Shown: in pieces, positions 24,134-32,607 of the stretch
Layout: every line of letters begins with the position of its first letter
Position numbering within the stretch: the stretch's first letter is position 1
Notes under the pieces: model-generated
The model's database searches: none
What the model was told of the DNA's origin: nothing
Seen by the model: the letters and a program-made list of their open reading frames with translations, nothing else
Assembly: GCA_029782225.1 (NCBI GenBank)
Contig: JAKOVF010000192.1
Coordinates: 1 to 36,854 of the forward strand
Direction: 5' to 3'
DNA length: 36,854 nt
Origin: Chloroflexota bacterium
GTDB taxonomy: Bacteria > Chloroflexota > Anaerolineae > Anaerolineales > Villigracilaceae
Program-made: the position numbers and the translations under genes

Positions 24134-26257
24134 ATGACGAGGAACTTCAGCTGGATACCCATTTATGAAGAACTGGCTGGCGAACTGGCAGGGTGGGAAG
24201 ACCGGCAGGAGGAACTGATTTCGTTCCTCGAAGATCTGCGGTCCGAGGGGTATGTGATTACTCCACTGGGTGACAAGGATGGCGAGGGGAGACGATTTCC
24301 GCTGAAAGAGATCGATCCGTTCACGTTTCTGGGGGTCTTCAACCGCCGCATCGGTTATGACCAGCGCATTGCGATCATTACCCAGGTCAAGCGCTTTTTG
24401 GGGTTGAAGAGTGACCTGCCCGAAGACCTGGACGGCACCCCCATTCTGAACAACCGTAAGTCCTGGTTCTTTCCCAATCAACCGTTAAGAAGCGCCAGCG
24501 ATATCGCGCGCCTGTGGAAAGTCTTTCACCTGGCGCTTCAAGAGAATCCATTGGAAAAGAAGGAATTCCTGTCCGCTTTTGATGAGGCGTTGAAAGTCCA
24601 GCAGACCAACGTGAACCTCACGATGGCTTTGTTCTGGATCCGCCCGAACACTTTCCTGAGCCTTGACCAGGCGAACCGAAAGTATCTGGGTATCAGGCTG
24701 CCCGCCGACGGCCTGAATGCCAAGTTCTATGCGGAGACAGTAAAAGCTGCCCGCGCGGATGAGATGCCATTTGCAGAGATCTCCCTCGCCGCCTGGGGTG
24801 CAGAGAATGAGAGGGCGGTCAAGATCGCCGAGTCCAGGGAAGCGGAATATCGAGCATGGGGTGGAATCAACTACTGGTTTGCCAGTGCCTATTGGGACGA
24901 CAAGAATCCTCCCGACCAAACAGAACGATTCCTGGATGAAGGCATCTGGGAAAATGAATATAACAACCGCTACATTAATGAAGTCCTGTCCATGGGCGTG
25001 AATGACAGGATCGCGATCAAGTCTGTGTCCACGCAGCGCCGGGATTTGCCCTTTGATGCCCGCAATAAGACAGTTTCCCGCATGACTATCAAAGCGATTG
25101 GGACCATCGTTGCGAACCGCGGAGACGGAAGGACCGTCGAAGTGGAATGGGACCCCAATTTCAGGGAGAAAAGCTGGTACTTCTACACCAACCGAAACAC
25201 TCTCTGGCGCTTGCGAACGGATAATAACTACAGGTTTCGAGAGTACGCTGAAAAACTGAGAGACTTTGTCTGGTATGGCACAGACCAGGATTATGACTGG
25301 TTCAGCAAACAATTCCTGCAGGTCAACGAAACAGAACAAATCCTTTCCGAGTATATGGAGGTTACTCGCCCGCCCTACAGCGTGGACGATCTTATCGCCG
25401 CCGGTGCTTTTTTGACAGAAGATGAAGTGAGACAAACCCTGGAGCGGCTCCATTCCAAGAAGGCGATGATCCTGCAGGGTCCACCGGGTGTGGGAAAAAC
25501 CTTTCTGGCGCGGAAACTGGCTTATGCCCTGATGAAAGAGATCGATCAGGAGCGCTTCGAAATGGTGCAGTTTCACCAGTCCTATTCCTATGATGATTTT
25601 GTGCGCGGTTACCGCCCCAATCCGGCCCGGCCCGGGAGCTTCGTTTTGCAAAATGGTGTGTTCTATGATTTCTGTAGAAAAGCCATTCGCGACCCGGATC
25701 GTGAATATGTATTCGTCATCGACGAGATCAACCGTGGCAACCTGGGACAGATTTTCGGTGAATTGCTAATGCTGCTCGAGGCCGATAAGAGAGGGCCCGA
25801 GTTTGCGCTCCCACTGGCATATCACAGCGAGGATGAGCCTCCCTTTTTCGTTCCCCCAAATCTTTATTTGATCGGCCTCATGAATCTGGCAGACCGTTCA
25901 CTGGCAATGGTTGACTATGCCCTGCGCCGAAGATTCGTGTTTATCACACTTCGGCCGCAATACGACAGTCCAATCTTGCGTCAGTGGCTGCTCGAACGAT
26001 CCATGAATGCGGATCTTGTGGATTTGATCGTAGACCGAATGACAAAGCTCAATCGGCAGATCAGGGAGGATCCATCGCTCGGCGAGAACTACGAGATCGG
26101 CCACAGCTATTTCCTTCCAAAAGGCGATAATTTTTCAGGCCTGGACAAGAACTGGTATCGAGGGATCATCCGCACCGAGATCGTCCCTTTGTTGAAGGAA
26201 TATTGGTTCGATAATCTAGGAAAAGTCAAAGAAGTCGAAAAGAGGCTGTTGGCTTAA
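24134..26257 (+). CDS. McrB-type AAA+ GTPase of a modification-dependent restriction system
   Basis: A 707-residue protein. The N-terminal half (1-410) is the specificity region: a helical domain of unknown family (about 1-220), then YWFASAYWDDKNPPDQ ... GTIVANRGDG (about 230-370), which resembles an EVE/PUA-type modified-base reader. The AAA+ motor follows with Walker A GPPGVGKT (about 449-456) and the McrB signature DEINRGNLGQIFGEL (about 529). MNLADRS (about 583) corresponds to the NTxD GTP-specificity element, here Asn-Leu-Ala-Asp, followed by ALRRRF. McrB hexamers recognise modified DNA and drive McrC by nucleotide hydrolysis. The stop overlaps the mcrC start (TAATG). The 146-nt upstream gap has no clear promoter. 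Confidence 0.9.
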   Translation: MTRNFSWIPIYEELAGELAGWEDRQEELISFLEDLRSEGYVITPLGDKDGEGRRFPLKEIDPFTFLGVFNRRIGYDQRIAIITQVKRFLGLKSDLPEDLDGTPILNNRKSWFFPNQPLRSASDIARLWKVFHLALQENPLEKKEFLSAFDEALKVQQTNVNLTMALFWIRPNTFLSLDQANRKYLGIRLPADGLNAKFYAETVKAARADEMPFAEISLAAWGAENERAVKIAESREAEYRAWGGINYWFASAYWDDKNPPDQTERFLDEGIWENEYNNRYINEVLSMGVNDRIAIKSVSTQRRDLPFDARNKTVSRMTIKAIGTIVANRGDGRTVEVEWDPNFREKSWYFYTNRNTLWRLRTDNNYRFREYAEKLRDFVWYGTDQDYDWFSKQFLQVNETEQILSEYMEVTRPPYSVDDLIAAGAFLTEDEVRQTLERLHSKKAMILQGPPGVGKTFLARKLAYALMKEIDQERFEMVQFHQSYSYDDFVRGYRPNPARPGSFVLQNGVFYDFCRKAIRDPDREYVFVIDEINRGNLGQIFGELLMLLEADKRGPEFALPLAYHSEDEPPFFVPPNLYLIGLMNLADRSLAMVDYALRRRFVFITLRPQYDSPILRQWLLERSMNADLVDLIVDRMTKLNRQIREDPSLGENYEIGHSYFLPKGDNFSGLDKNWYRGIIRTEIVPLLKEYWFDNLGKVKEVEKRLLA

Positions 26258-27405
26258 TGTCCTTGTCCGAGTCGCACAGTTCCAGGGAGCCCATCTTTCT
26301 CACTGATTACGGGATTCCGATCCGTAACCTGTGGTACATGTTGCTGTATGCCTTGAATGAGATCTCGCTGCAAAACCACGCGGCGGTGGAGGAGGTCGAG
26401 TACGCGCCAACGCTGGATGCGGTGCTCGCATTCGCGCTGCTTAATTTGATGCAAAGACGCCTGCGCATCGGGCTGGGACGCGATTATGTACATGCAAAAG
26501 ATACAGTTCGGGGTCTGCGCGGACGAGTTGATTTTGGGGAAAGCCTCAAGCGTCATACACTTGACCGCAGTGAGGCGGTCTGCGACTTCCAGCAATACAG
26601 TGCGAATGAACCACGGAATCAAATCATTCGCACCACGCTTGTGAAACTGGTGCAGGCCGGTCAATTCGGATCCTTCGACAAGCTCAGGACAGCGCCTGAT
26701 GAGGATGCCGCGGAAGAAATTCGGTCCAGGCTGAGACATCTTACGCGCACTCTCGATGGCATTGACTTGATCGAGGTCACACCTGAAATCATTCACAGAC
26801 AACAAGCTGTTCACAATGACCGTGATTATCGCTTGATGCTCTCCATCTGTGATTTGATCCTGCAGAGTCAGATGCCGAGTAGCGCGGCAGGCAGAGCAGC
26901 CGTCCCTGCGATCGAGCGTGAAGCGCTGATCCTCCACAGCGTCTACGAACGATTCGTCGCCAACTTCTACCGCGTCCATCTGAAGGGATGGGAAGTCACG
27001 GCGCAGAAGCGGCTGGAATGGAATGTCAAAGAGAACAATGAGCATCTTCCACAGATGGTCCCTGACCTGGTGCTGCGGGAAAAGCCATCTGGGAAATTGA
27101 TCATCCTGGATACAAAATTCACCGCGCACAGCCTGACCGAAAACCAATGGGGCAAGCCCATCTACGATTCGACACATCTATACCAGCTTTATGCATACCT
27201 GAGATCACAGGAACATATATCGCAGCAGCATGGAACCGCGATGGGCATCCTGCTCTACCCCGCGGTAAATTCCAGGCTTTCGGAAAGGATTGAGCTTCCA
27301 GAGCATGTGATGAGGATCGAATCCGTTGATCTCGCCGCACCGTGGCAGGAGATTGAAAAGTATTTGCTCGATTTATTAGGCTATCAGATTCCGAATCAGG
27401 AATGA
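26257..27405 (+). CDS. McrC-type endonuclease subunit
   Basis: A 382-residue McrC family protein. The N-terminal domain begins IPIRNLWYMLLYAL, a McrC hallmark, and contains the stretch LRGRVDFGESL. The C-terminal PD-(D/E)xK nuclease shows PD (269-270), then DTK (285-287) in KLIILDTKF, and a helix with YQLYAYL. Its start ATG overlaps the McrB stop by one base, so production is coupled. The complex would cut DNA bearing the modified bases recognised by McrB. Oddity: residues about 138-145 (GSFDKLRT) are encoded by a sequence identical in form to a common intergenic repeat (26671-26692). Confidence 0.92.
   Translation: MSLSESHSSREPIFLTDYGIPIRNLWYMLLYALNEISLQNHAAVEEVEYAPTLDAVLAFALLNLMQRRLRIGLGRDYVHAKDTVRGLRGRVDFGESLKRHTLDRSEAVCDFQQYSANEPRNQIIRTTLVKLVQAGQFGSFDKLRTAPDEDAAEEIRSRLRHLTRTLDGIDLIEVTPEIIHRQQAVHNDRDYRLMLSICDLILQSQMPSSAAGRAAVPAIEREALILHSVYERFVANFYRVHLKGWEVTAQKRLEWNVKENNEHLPQMVPDLVLREKPSGKLIILDTKFTAHSLTENQWGKPIYDSTHLYQLYAYLRSQEHISQQHGTAMGILLYPAVNSRLSERIELPEHVMRIESVDLAAPWQEIEKYLLDLLGYQIPNQE
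26671..26692 (+). repeat. Intergenic-type repeat inserted in frame in mcrC
   Basis: TCCTTCGACAAGCTCAGGAC followed by AG. Its complement would code PELVEGS-type residues, a mark of a palindromic repeat found widely in bacterial genomes. Here it keeps the mcrC frame open. Confidence 0.65.
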
Positions 27406-27437
27406 TTCTTGCGCAAATGCTCCCCCCAAATCAATGA

Positions 27438-27443
27438 TATAAT
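27438..27443 (+). promoter_or_regulatory. Possible -10 of the carD-like gene
   Basis: A perfect TATAAT 33 nt after the mcrC stop codon, without a convincing -35. A start near 27450 would put a terminator-like hairpin inside the carD leader. Confidence 0.4.
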
Positions 27444-27470
27444 TGTGTTATCCCAGAAATCGACGGGTCC

Positions 27471-27508
27471 AACTGCCAGTCCTTTTACGAGACTGGCAGT
27501 TTTCTTTT
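27471..27508 (+). terminator. Terminator or attenuator between mcrC and the carD-like gene
   Basis: An 11-bp perfect stem (27471-27481 with 27491-27501), a 9-nt loop and a T-rich tail at 27500-27508. It lies after the putative -10 and just before the carD ribosome-binding site, so it may end mcrBC transcripts or attenuate carD. Confidence 0.8.
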
Positions 27509-27532
27509 CCCACACACTACGAGGAGGCACAA

Positions 27533-28018
27533 ATGGATTTCCAGATTGGCGAGACGGTTGTGCATTGCGCCTATGGATTGGGTCAGGTGCTGGCTCTTGA
27601 AGAACGCGCCCTCGATCAGAACACCACACTTTACTATATGGTCCGGATGGCCGATCTGACTGTCTGGGTTCCCGACGATGAAAAGCTGAAAAGTCGGTTG
27701 CGGGTTCCAACGGATGAGGCCTCCTTCAGGAAGCTGCTCTCCATCCTTTCCAGCCCTGTTGAGCCGCTTCCCGAAGACCGACATCAACGAAATGTTCTCA
27801 TCATGGGGTTGTTGAACGACGGCAAGATCGAATCACTCCTGAAAGCGATGCGTGACCTGACTGCCTTTCGGCAGTCACGGTTCTGGAATGAATACGATAA
27901 CGGATTAATGAAGCGCGCACAGAAGGCTTTGATCGGGGAATGGAGTCTTGTTCTGTCCATCACTCCATCAGAGGCTGAATACGAGTTACACGGGTTGTTA
28001 ACGCATAAACAAGATTGA
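27533..28018 (+). CDS. CarD-like transcriptional regulator
   Basis: A 161-residue protein of the CarD/CdnL family. The N-terminal Tudor-like RNA-polymerase-interaction domain (about 1-65) reads MDFQIGETVVHCAYGLGQVL, with the expected turn before a strand carrying YYMVRMADLTVWVP. The C-terminal ~90 residues form a helical DNA-interaction domain, with Arg-rich and KRAQKALIGEWSLVLS segments. CarD proteins bind the RNA polymerase beta subunit and stabilise open complexes at promoters; TRCF shares the N-terminal domain. The ATG at 27533 follows GAGGAGG. A small unknown gene follows 7 nt later, probably in the same transcript. Confidence 0.9.
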   Translation: MDFQIGETVVHCAYGLGQVLALEERALDQNTTLYYMVRMADLTVWVPDDEKLKSRLRVPTDEASFRKLLSILSSPVEPLPEDRHQRNVLIMGLLNDGKIESLLKAMRDLTAFRQSRFWNEYDNGLMKRAQKALIGEWSLVLSITPSEAEYELHGLLTHKQD

Positions 28019-28025
28019 GGACAAC

Positions 28026-28262
28026 ATGATAGGTTCAGAAGAAAAAACTATTATCCTGCGGGTTCTGGAAAATTACGTACGCACAGGAAATGTCAGTGAT
28101 GAGCAGGTCAAAGTTGCCAGTCTGCCGCTGGGCAAGACTAGCTATGTCGAACACATCGGGGAGGACGGACGTTCCATTATGCTGAATGAATTTCGTGTCA
28201 ACGGCCGGGCCGTTTGGGCAGGCTACAGCTCACGCAGCGGGACTGTTTATCTGAGCGGTTAG
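28026..28262 (+). CDS. Small protein of unknown function
   Basis: A 78-residue soluble protein with an ATG 7 nt after the carD-like stop and TTGAGG upstream as ribosome-binding site. The N-terminal half is helical (EEKTIILRVLENYVRTG). The C-terminal half is beta-rich (IMLNEFRVNGRAVWAGYSS). No family was recognised. Close spacing to the CarD-like gene suggests a joint transcript. Its coding nature is supported by the ribosome-binding site and uninterrupted frame, not by homology. Confidence 0.7.
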   Translation: MIGSEEKTIILRVLENYVRTGNVSDEQVKVASLPLGKTSYVEHIGEDGRSIMLNEFRVNGRAVWAGYSSRSGTVYLSG

Positions 28263-28371
28263 AGGCATCCTGCATCACCATGATGCGTTCTCTCGCGAAT
28301 AAGGCAAGCGTCCAAAGGGAGAGAACATAAAGGGAATAAAATCCGCCGGGGAGTATATAATTGCGCTAGCC

Positions 28372-28971
28372 ATGACTTCCCATTCTCGAAGTTGGGCCTG
28401 GCCCTTCGTTATTTCCATTAGTCTGACCGTTGGGGGAATATGTTATGTCACGCTCACCTATCTTCTACATGCAAGTATTATTCCCTGCACAGCCCCCTGG
28501 AGTACCAACCTGGTTCTTTCCCTGACTGCTGTGCTTGTGCTGCAAGCGATTCTCTCCCGCAAAATCCTGCCGAACCAATACAAAGCCTTCATAGCGGTTC
28601 ACGCTCTCCTGATTCCGTTTGCCCTGTGGCTCGGGCTCTATTCCATTTCGCCTCTGGGCTACTCGACCGGCCGCATACAAGATTTGCGCGGATTCCTGGT
28701 GATCAGGACAAATAGAAATGTGTCCATCGAGAACAACGAGATGGTTTCACTGTCCCAGGGCTCGGTCGTCGCCATTCAGCCCGTGATGTTATCAGGAAGT
28801 TTCGATTGCACCTGGACCTCGGCCAAGGGCGGCCAGCTCGATCTTCCATCTACGTGTGACATCGTCTACGTCCCACCAAATGCAGAGTATGATATTTTGC
28901 GGCTTCGAATTCGGTCGAGCTGCGGACTGCCGGATGCAACGGGTCAGATCAAAGTCAGTATTCTTCCGTAG
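28372..28971 (+). CDS. Membrane protein of unknown function
   Basis: A 199-residue protein with three hydrophobic segments in the first ~100 residues (about 10-32, 43-62 and 72-96), then about 100 residues with beta-strand character and two to three Cys (SFDCTWT, STCDIVY, SSCGLP). This suggests an exported C-terminal domain. TATAAT at 28356-28361 lies only 10 nt before the ATG at 28372, so the transcript may have almost no leader. No family was recognised. Confidence 0.72.
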   Translation: MTSHSRSWAWPFVISISLTVGGICYVTLTYLLHASIIPCTAPWSTNLVLSLTAVLVLQAILSRKILPNQYKAFIAVHALLIPFALWLGLYSISPLGYSTGRIQDLRGFLVIRTNRNVSIENNEMVSLSQGSVVAIQPVMLSGSFDCTWTSAKGGQLDLPSTCDIVYVPPNAEYDILRLRIRSSCGLPDATGQIKVSILP

Positions 28972-29068
28972 CGAAATCTTCCACTGGGGACCCAAGAGGG
29001 CGGAACAATCGCCGACACAATAACAGAAAGCACTGACATGTAGACGACTGACTCGCTGGACCGCCTCG

Positions 29069-29095
29069 TTGACAGATTGTACCGGGTGTTACAAT
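29069..29095 (+). promoter_or_regulatory. Promoter upstream of the 75-residue protein gene
   Basis: A consensus TTGACA (29069-29074) and TACAAT (29090-29095) with a short 15-nt spacer. The predicted start near 29102 leaves a ~30-nt leader holding GAGAGG before the ATG at 29133. Confidence 0.6.
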
Positions 29096-29132
29096 AAGAC
29101 CAGCACAATCAAAATCACTCGAGAGGCGCCAA

Positions 29133-29360
29133 ATGAGCAGAGAAGATGAACTTCGTGAGGTTCTCAAGACGACTGCGAATGAGATCGCGCTGGTACAAAG
29201 TAATCCGCGCACCTGGCTTTCATGGGTGGTATATTTGCTGGCCCGGCTCGAAGAAAAGGCCACAAACGAGAATCCGGTCGACAAAGAGTCCTATCTCGAG
29301 ATGCTCTCTGCGTTGCAGGATGAGCTGCGCAACCGCATGAAGACCGGCGGCTGGCATTAA
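29133..29360 (+). CDS. Small protein of unknown function
   Basis: A 75-residue charged, mostly helical protein (SREDELREVLKTTANEIALV, then a hydrophobic Trp-containing stretch WLSWVVYLLARLEEKA). GAGAGG precedes the ATG at 29133. It lies 14 nt upstream of the large membrane/EEP-domain gene, so co-transcription is likely. No homologous family was recognised; the hydrophobic centre could lie on a membrane. Confidence 0.7.
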   Translation: MSREDELREVLKTTANEIALVQSNPRTWLSWVVYLLARLEEKATNENPVDKESYLEMLSALQDELRNRMKTGGWH

Positions 29361-29374
29361 TTGTCGGGGGCGCA

Positions 29375-31357
29375 ATGAAAAAAGTCTCGATGGTCCTTGT
29401 GTTCGGGGTGGTCGTTCTGTTCTTCATCCAATCAGCGGGGACATTGGTCGAATCCATTTATATTCTGGACTTGATGAATACCACTCTCGATGAAAAAGCA
29501 CTCGGCATCCTGTTCTTCTTTGCGCCTGTCCTGTTAATTCCGCTCTACAGAAAATTTCCGCGCGGCCTGATGTGGATATCCTTCGCGTTACTCTTCGCTG
29601 CGCGCGGAATGCTCCCCTATTTGAACACCGCCAGCCGCATGTTGGCTTCTGGTTTCGGCGTATTCACCACCATCGGCCTATGCTTTCTGCTGCTCAGAGC
29701 GAGACCGCAAGGCGAAGTGCAAGCCCAGATTGGCAGCCTGGGATCGGCCGGGCTGGGCCTCGCCGTGAGCCTGTCTGTGCTGCTTCGCACAGTGAACTTC
29801 GGCATCGATTATTCTCTAATCCCTGCCGGTGGATGGGTCGGCTGGGGACTGAGTCTTCTCCTCGGGTGGCTGTTAACTCAATTGGAGTTTGGCAATGAGA
29901 CGCCTCCACCGGAGAAGAAAACCGTGGGCGTTACTTCTGCGGTCGTAGGCATTATTCTGATCCTGACGTTGATCTGGTTTGCCTTTTCTGCTCCGGCAGT
30001 AATTGCCCGCTGGACAGAAGGCGATTATTTTTTGATCGTGACCATAGTTAGCTTTTTTTCAGTTGGCTTTGTACTTGTAACGCTCGCACAACCGCAGCTT
30101 CTGGAGAAGATCAACCGGCGCGGACTCCTGCTCTGGAATATTCTCTTCGCATTCAGTTTGACCGCGACGATTCTGGCACACCGCGTCGCGTTCCCGCCGA
30201 CACCGGATTCCGCTCCGGTGGTCGTGACCTCGCCAAGTCTGCTCGCACAAATGCCACTTGTGCTCATGCTTTTTTTGTTCCCGGTCATCTTCATCGACAT
30301 GCGCCTGTTCTTGAGTCAGATCCAACAGACTGACCCGGCGCCGCTACAACTTGTGCCTGGAATGCTGCTCGGAAGCCTGATCCTGGTACTGCTCGTCTTC
30401 GCTCATATCTTTACGAACGTATGGGGCTACGTGGAACCGGTCAGCACCCCGTTTCGGGGTCAATTCTGGCTGCCCTATTGCGTGCTTGCAGGCCTCATCA
30501 CCCTCCTCACCTCGCGTAAGGGAAACACGGAAGCTTTACCTGAACAAGAGTCAACTTTCACCCTGCGCTGGGAATGGGCTCTCCTGCTTCTCGCGATTTT
30601 CCTTGTTACGGCAATCTGGGCACTGCCGAGGAATCGGATTCAGGAGACTTCATCAGCGAAAACGTCGCTCCTGGTTATGACGTACAACATTCAGCAAGCT
30701 AATGATGATTCCGGCGAGAGATCCTTCGATAGACAGTTGGCACTCATGCGCAAAGTTTCGCCGGATATTATTTCCCTGCAAGAATCCGATTCGACGCGGA
30801 TTTCCATCAACAACAATGACTACGTCCGCTACTTTGCCGAGAAGCTCGGTTACTACTCCTATTACGGGCCAACCACGGTTACGGGCACTTACGGAACGGC
30901 CATCCTATCAAGATTTCCGCTGTTGAATACTCGCACAGCTTTCAGCTACAGCGACACCGACGAGATCGGTATCGCCGAAGCGGAAATTGAAGTCAACGGC
31001 CGCCGGTTCACCATCTATGATGTTCATCCCGATGGCTCGAACGCAGCCATGCTTGCGTTCGCAAAGACTCTCCTGGAGCGCTCAACGGACAAACCAAACG
31101 TGATCGCCCTCGGGGACTACAACCTGCGTGATTATGAAGAAGCATACCAGATGATAGACGCAGTCTACACCAATGCCTGGGTTAGTGTTTATCCCTCCAA
31201 GGTTGGCGCGGGTGTGGATATGTCAGGCAAGAATCGCATCGACCACATTTTTGTTTCGCCTGATTTGCAGGTGCGAAATGCTACGTACGTACTGCCTCCC
31301 GAATCGGCGACCGACCATCCGGTCCATTGGGCCGAAATCTATTGGCAAAATCCTTAA
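29375..31357 (+). CDS. Polytopic membrane protein fused to an endonuclease/exonuclease/phosphatase (EEP) domain
   Basis: A 660-residue protein. About ten hydrophobic segments occupy residues 1-425. The C-terminal 225 residues are an EEP (DNase I-like) domain with the metal-binding and catalytic motifs in order: TYNIQQAND (about 436), SLQESD (about 468), GDYN (about 580), RIDHIFVSP (about 621) and TDHPVHW (about 646). EEP domains hydrolyse phosphodiesters or phosphomonoesters in nucleic acids, inositol phosphates or sphingolipids. Here the membrane tether favours a lipid or other envelope substrate (inference). It sits between the small unknown gene and a PLP enzyme (11-nt gap), and has AGGTG-like spacing to the next gene. 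Confidence 0.85.
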   Translation: MKKVSMVLVFGVVVLFFIQSAGTLVESIYILDLMNTTLDEKALGILFFFAPVLLIPLYRKFPRGLMWISFALLFAARGMLPYLNTASRMLASGFGVFTTIGLCFLLLRARPQGEVQAQIGSLGSAGLGLAVSLSVLLRTVNFGIDYSLIPAGGWVGWGLSLLLGWLLTQLEFGNETPPPEKKTVGVTSAVVGIILILTLIWFAFSAPAVIARWTEGDYFLIVTIVSFFSVGFVLVTLAQPQLLEKINRRGLLLWNILFAFSLTATILAHRVAFPPTPDSAPVVVTSPSLLAQMPLVLMLFLFPVIFIDMRLFLSQIQQTDPAPLQLVPGMLLGSLILVLLVFAHIFTNVWGYVEPVSTPFRGQFWLPYCVLAGLITLLTSRKGNTEALPEQESTFTLRWEWALLLLAIFLVTAIWALPRNRIQETSSAKTSLLVMTYNIQQANDDSGERSFDRQLALMRKVSPDIISLQESDSTRISINNNDYVRYFAEKLGYYSYYGPTTVTGTYGTAILSRFPLLNTRTAFSYSDTDEIGIAEAEIEVNGRRFTIYDVHPDGSNAAMLAFAKTLLERSTDKPNVIALGDYNLRDYEEAYQMIDAVYTNAWVSVYPSKVGAGVDMSGKNRIDHIFVSPDLQVRNATYVLPPESATDHPVHWAEIYWQNP

Positions 31358-31368
31358 GGTGAACTTCC

Positions 31369-32571
31369 ATGAAAAACCTGGCAGACAAATCATTTCAAAC
31401 CCGTGCGGTTCACGCGGGGGAACGCGTCCCGCCGGCAGAGTACAGGCCGGTCGCCACACCTATCTGGCCAACGGTTGGCTATCTCTACGAAAGCATGGAT
31501 GACCTCGATGCGGTCTTTGCGCGTACCAAACCCGGACAGGTCTATCTGCGATATTCAAATCCGACAGTTGAGGCCTTTGAAAACGCAGTCGCAAACCTGG
31601 AGTTGGCTGAAGCCGCGCAGGCCTATAGCTCCGGTATGGCTGCCATTCATGCGGCCCTGCTCGGCTCTGGACTCAAAGCGGGGACCTGCATTGTGGCTGC
31701 ACTCGATGTTTACGGTGCTACCTTTAGCCTCCTGCGCTCCCTGCTCTCCTCGCTCGGTGTGAATGTGCGGATGGTGGACGTCACTAATTTGGAAGAGGTC
31801 CAGGCGGCAGTCCAGGAAAGTGAACCAAGTTGTCTCATCGTTGAAAGCATCTCCAATCCGCTGCTCAAAGTTGCGAACATCCCGGAGCTGGCTTTGATCG
31901 CACATCGACAGGGCGCCGCTCTCCTTGTGGATAACACATTCGCCTCGCCCTGGCTTTCCAATCCGCTCACCTACGGGGCCAACTATGTCATGCACAGCGC
32001 GACCAAGTACATCTCCGGGCATGGAGATGTTCTGGCAGGCGTTGTGGCGACCTCGCAGGAGAATAAGAACCGGTTGTTCGAGCTGAATAAACTTGTCGGC
32101 AGCGTGCTCGGACCCTATGAAGCATGGCTCGCGCTGCGGGGACTGAAGACTCTGCCCCTGCGCATGAAACAGCAATGCGACAATGCGATGAAGGTTGCTG
32201 AATGGCTGACAACTCATCCGCGTGTGAAGACGGTCAACTATCCCGGCCTCGCAGCTCATCCCCAGCATTTGCTCGCGCAACGTCTCTTCCAAAACAAGGG
32301 CTATGGCGGTGTGCTCTCCTTCGAAATCGATGGTGCAGACCAAGCGACGATCTACCGCTTCATGGAAGCGTTAACGATTTGTCTGCCTGCCACAACACTG
32401 GGAGATATTTACTCCCTGGTGCTTCATCCAGCCACATCGTCGCATCGCAGTTTGACCACCGAGGAACGCGCCCGCGTCGGGATTCCGGATGGGCTGGTGA
32501 GGCTTTCTGCCGGCATCGAATCCGCTGACGATATCTTAGCCGACCTGGAACAGGCACTTGCGAAGATTTGA
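31369..32571 (+). CDS. Cys/Met metabolism PLP-dependent enzyme (cystathionine gamma-synthase/lyase family)
   Basis: A 400-residue fold-type I PLP enzyme. The motifs run YLRYSNPTVEAFE (about 62-74), SGMAAIHA, DNTFASPW, and SATKYISGHGDVLAG with the PLP-binding Lys213. The C-terminus reads HPATSSHRSLTTEERARVG, then VRLSAGIESADDIL, all typical. Members include cystathionine gamma-synthase (O-activated homoserine plus cysteine), cystathionine gamma-lyase, methionine gamma-lyase and O-acetylhomoserine sulfhydrylase. Subgroup cannot be fixed by eye. The start ATG follows AAGGTG. It lies 11 nt after the EEP-domain gene, so they may be co-transcribed. Confidence 0.93.
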   Translation: MKNLADKSFQTRAVHAGERVPPAEYRPVATPIWPTVGYLYESMDDLDAVFARTKPGQVYLRYSNPTVEAFENAVANLELAEAAQAYSSGMAAIHAALLGSGLKAGTCIVAALDVYGATFSLLRSLLSSLGVNVRMVDVTNLEEVQAAVQESEPSCLIVESISNPLLKVANIPELALIAHRQGAALLVDNTFASPWLSNPLTYGANYVMHSATKYISGHGDVLAGVVATSQENKNRLFELNKLVGSVLGPYEAWLALRGLKTLPLRMKQQCDNAMKVAEWLTTHPRVKTVNYPGLAAHPQHLLAQRLFQNKGYGGVLSFEIDGADQATIYRFMEALTICLPATTLGDIYSLVLHPATSSHRSLTTEERARVGIPDGLVRLSAGIESADDILADLEQALAKI

Positions 32572-32607
32572 TTTATGTTTGACGGAGCCAGAGAGAGGAG
32601 AGACGGC

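Noticed and set aside
24485..25651. Open frame of 388 codons on the minus strand opposite mcrB
   Set aside because: Antisense to well-conserved McrB motifs, with no recognisable domain.
26254..27177. Open frame of 307 codons on the minus strand opposite mcrC
   Set aside because: Antisense to McrC; the PELVEGS stretch within it merely marks the repeat on the other strand.
28272..28286. Short hairpin GCATCA/TGATGC after the 78-residue protein gene
   Set aside because: Only a 6-bp stem with a 3-nt loop and no T-run; too weak to call a terminator.
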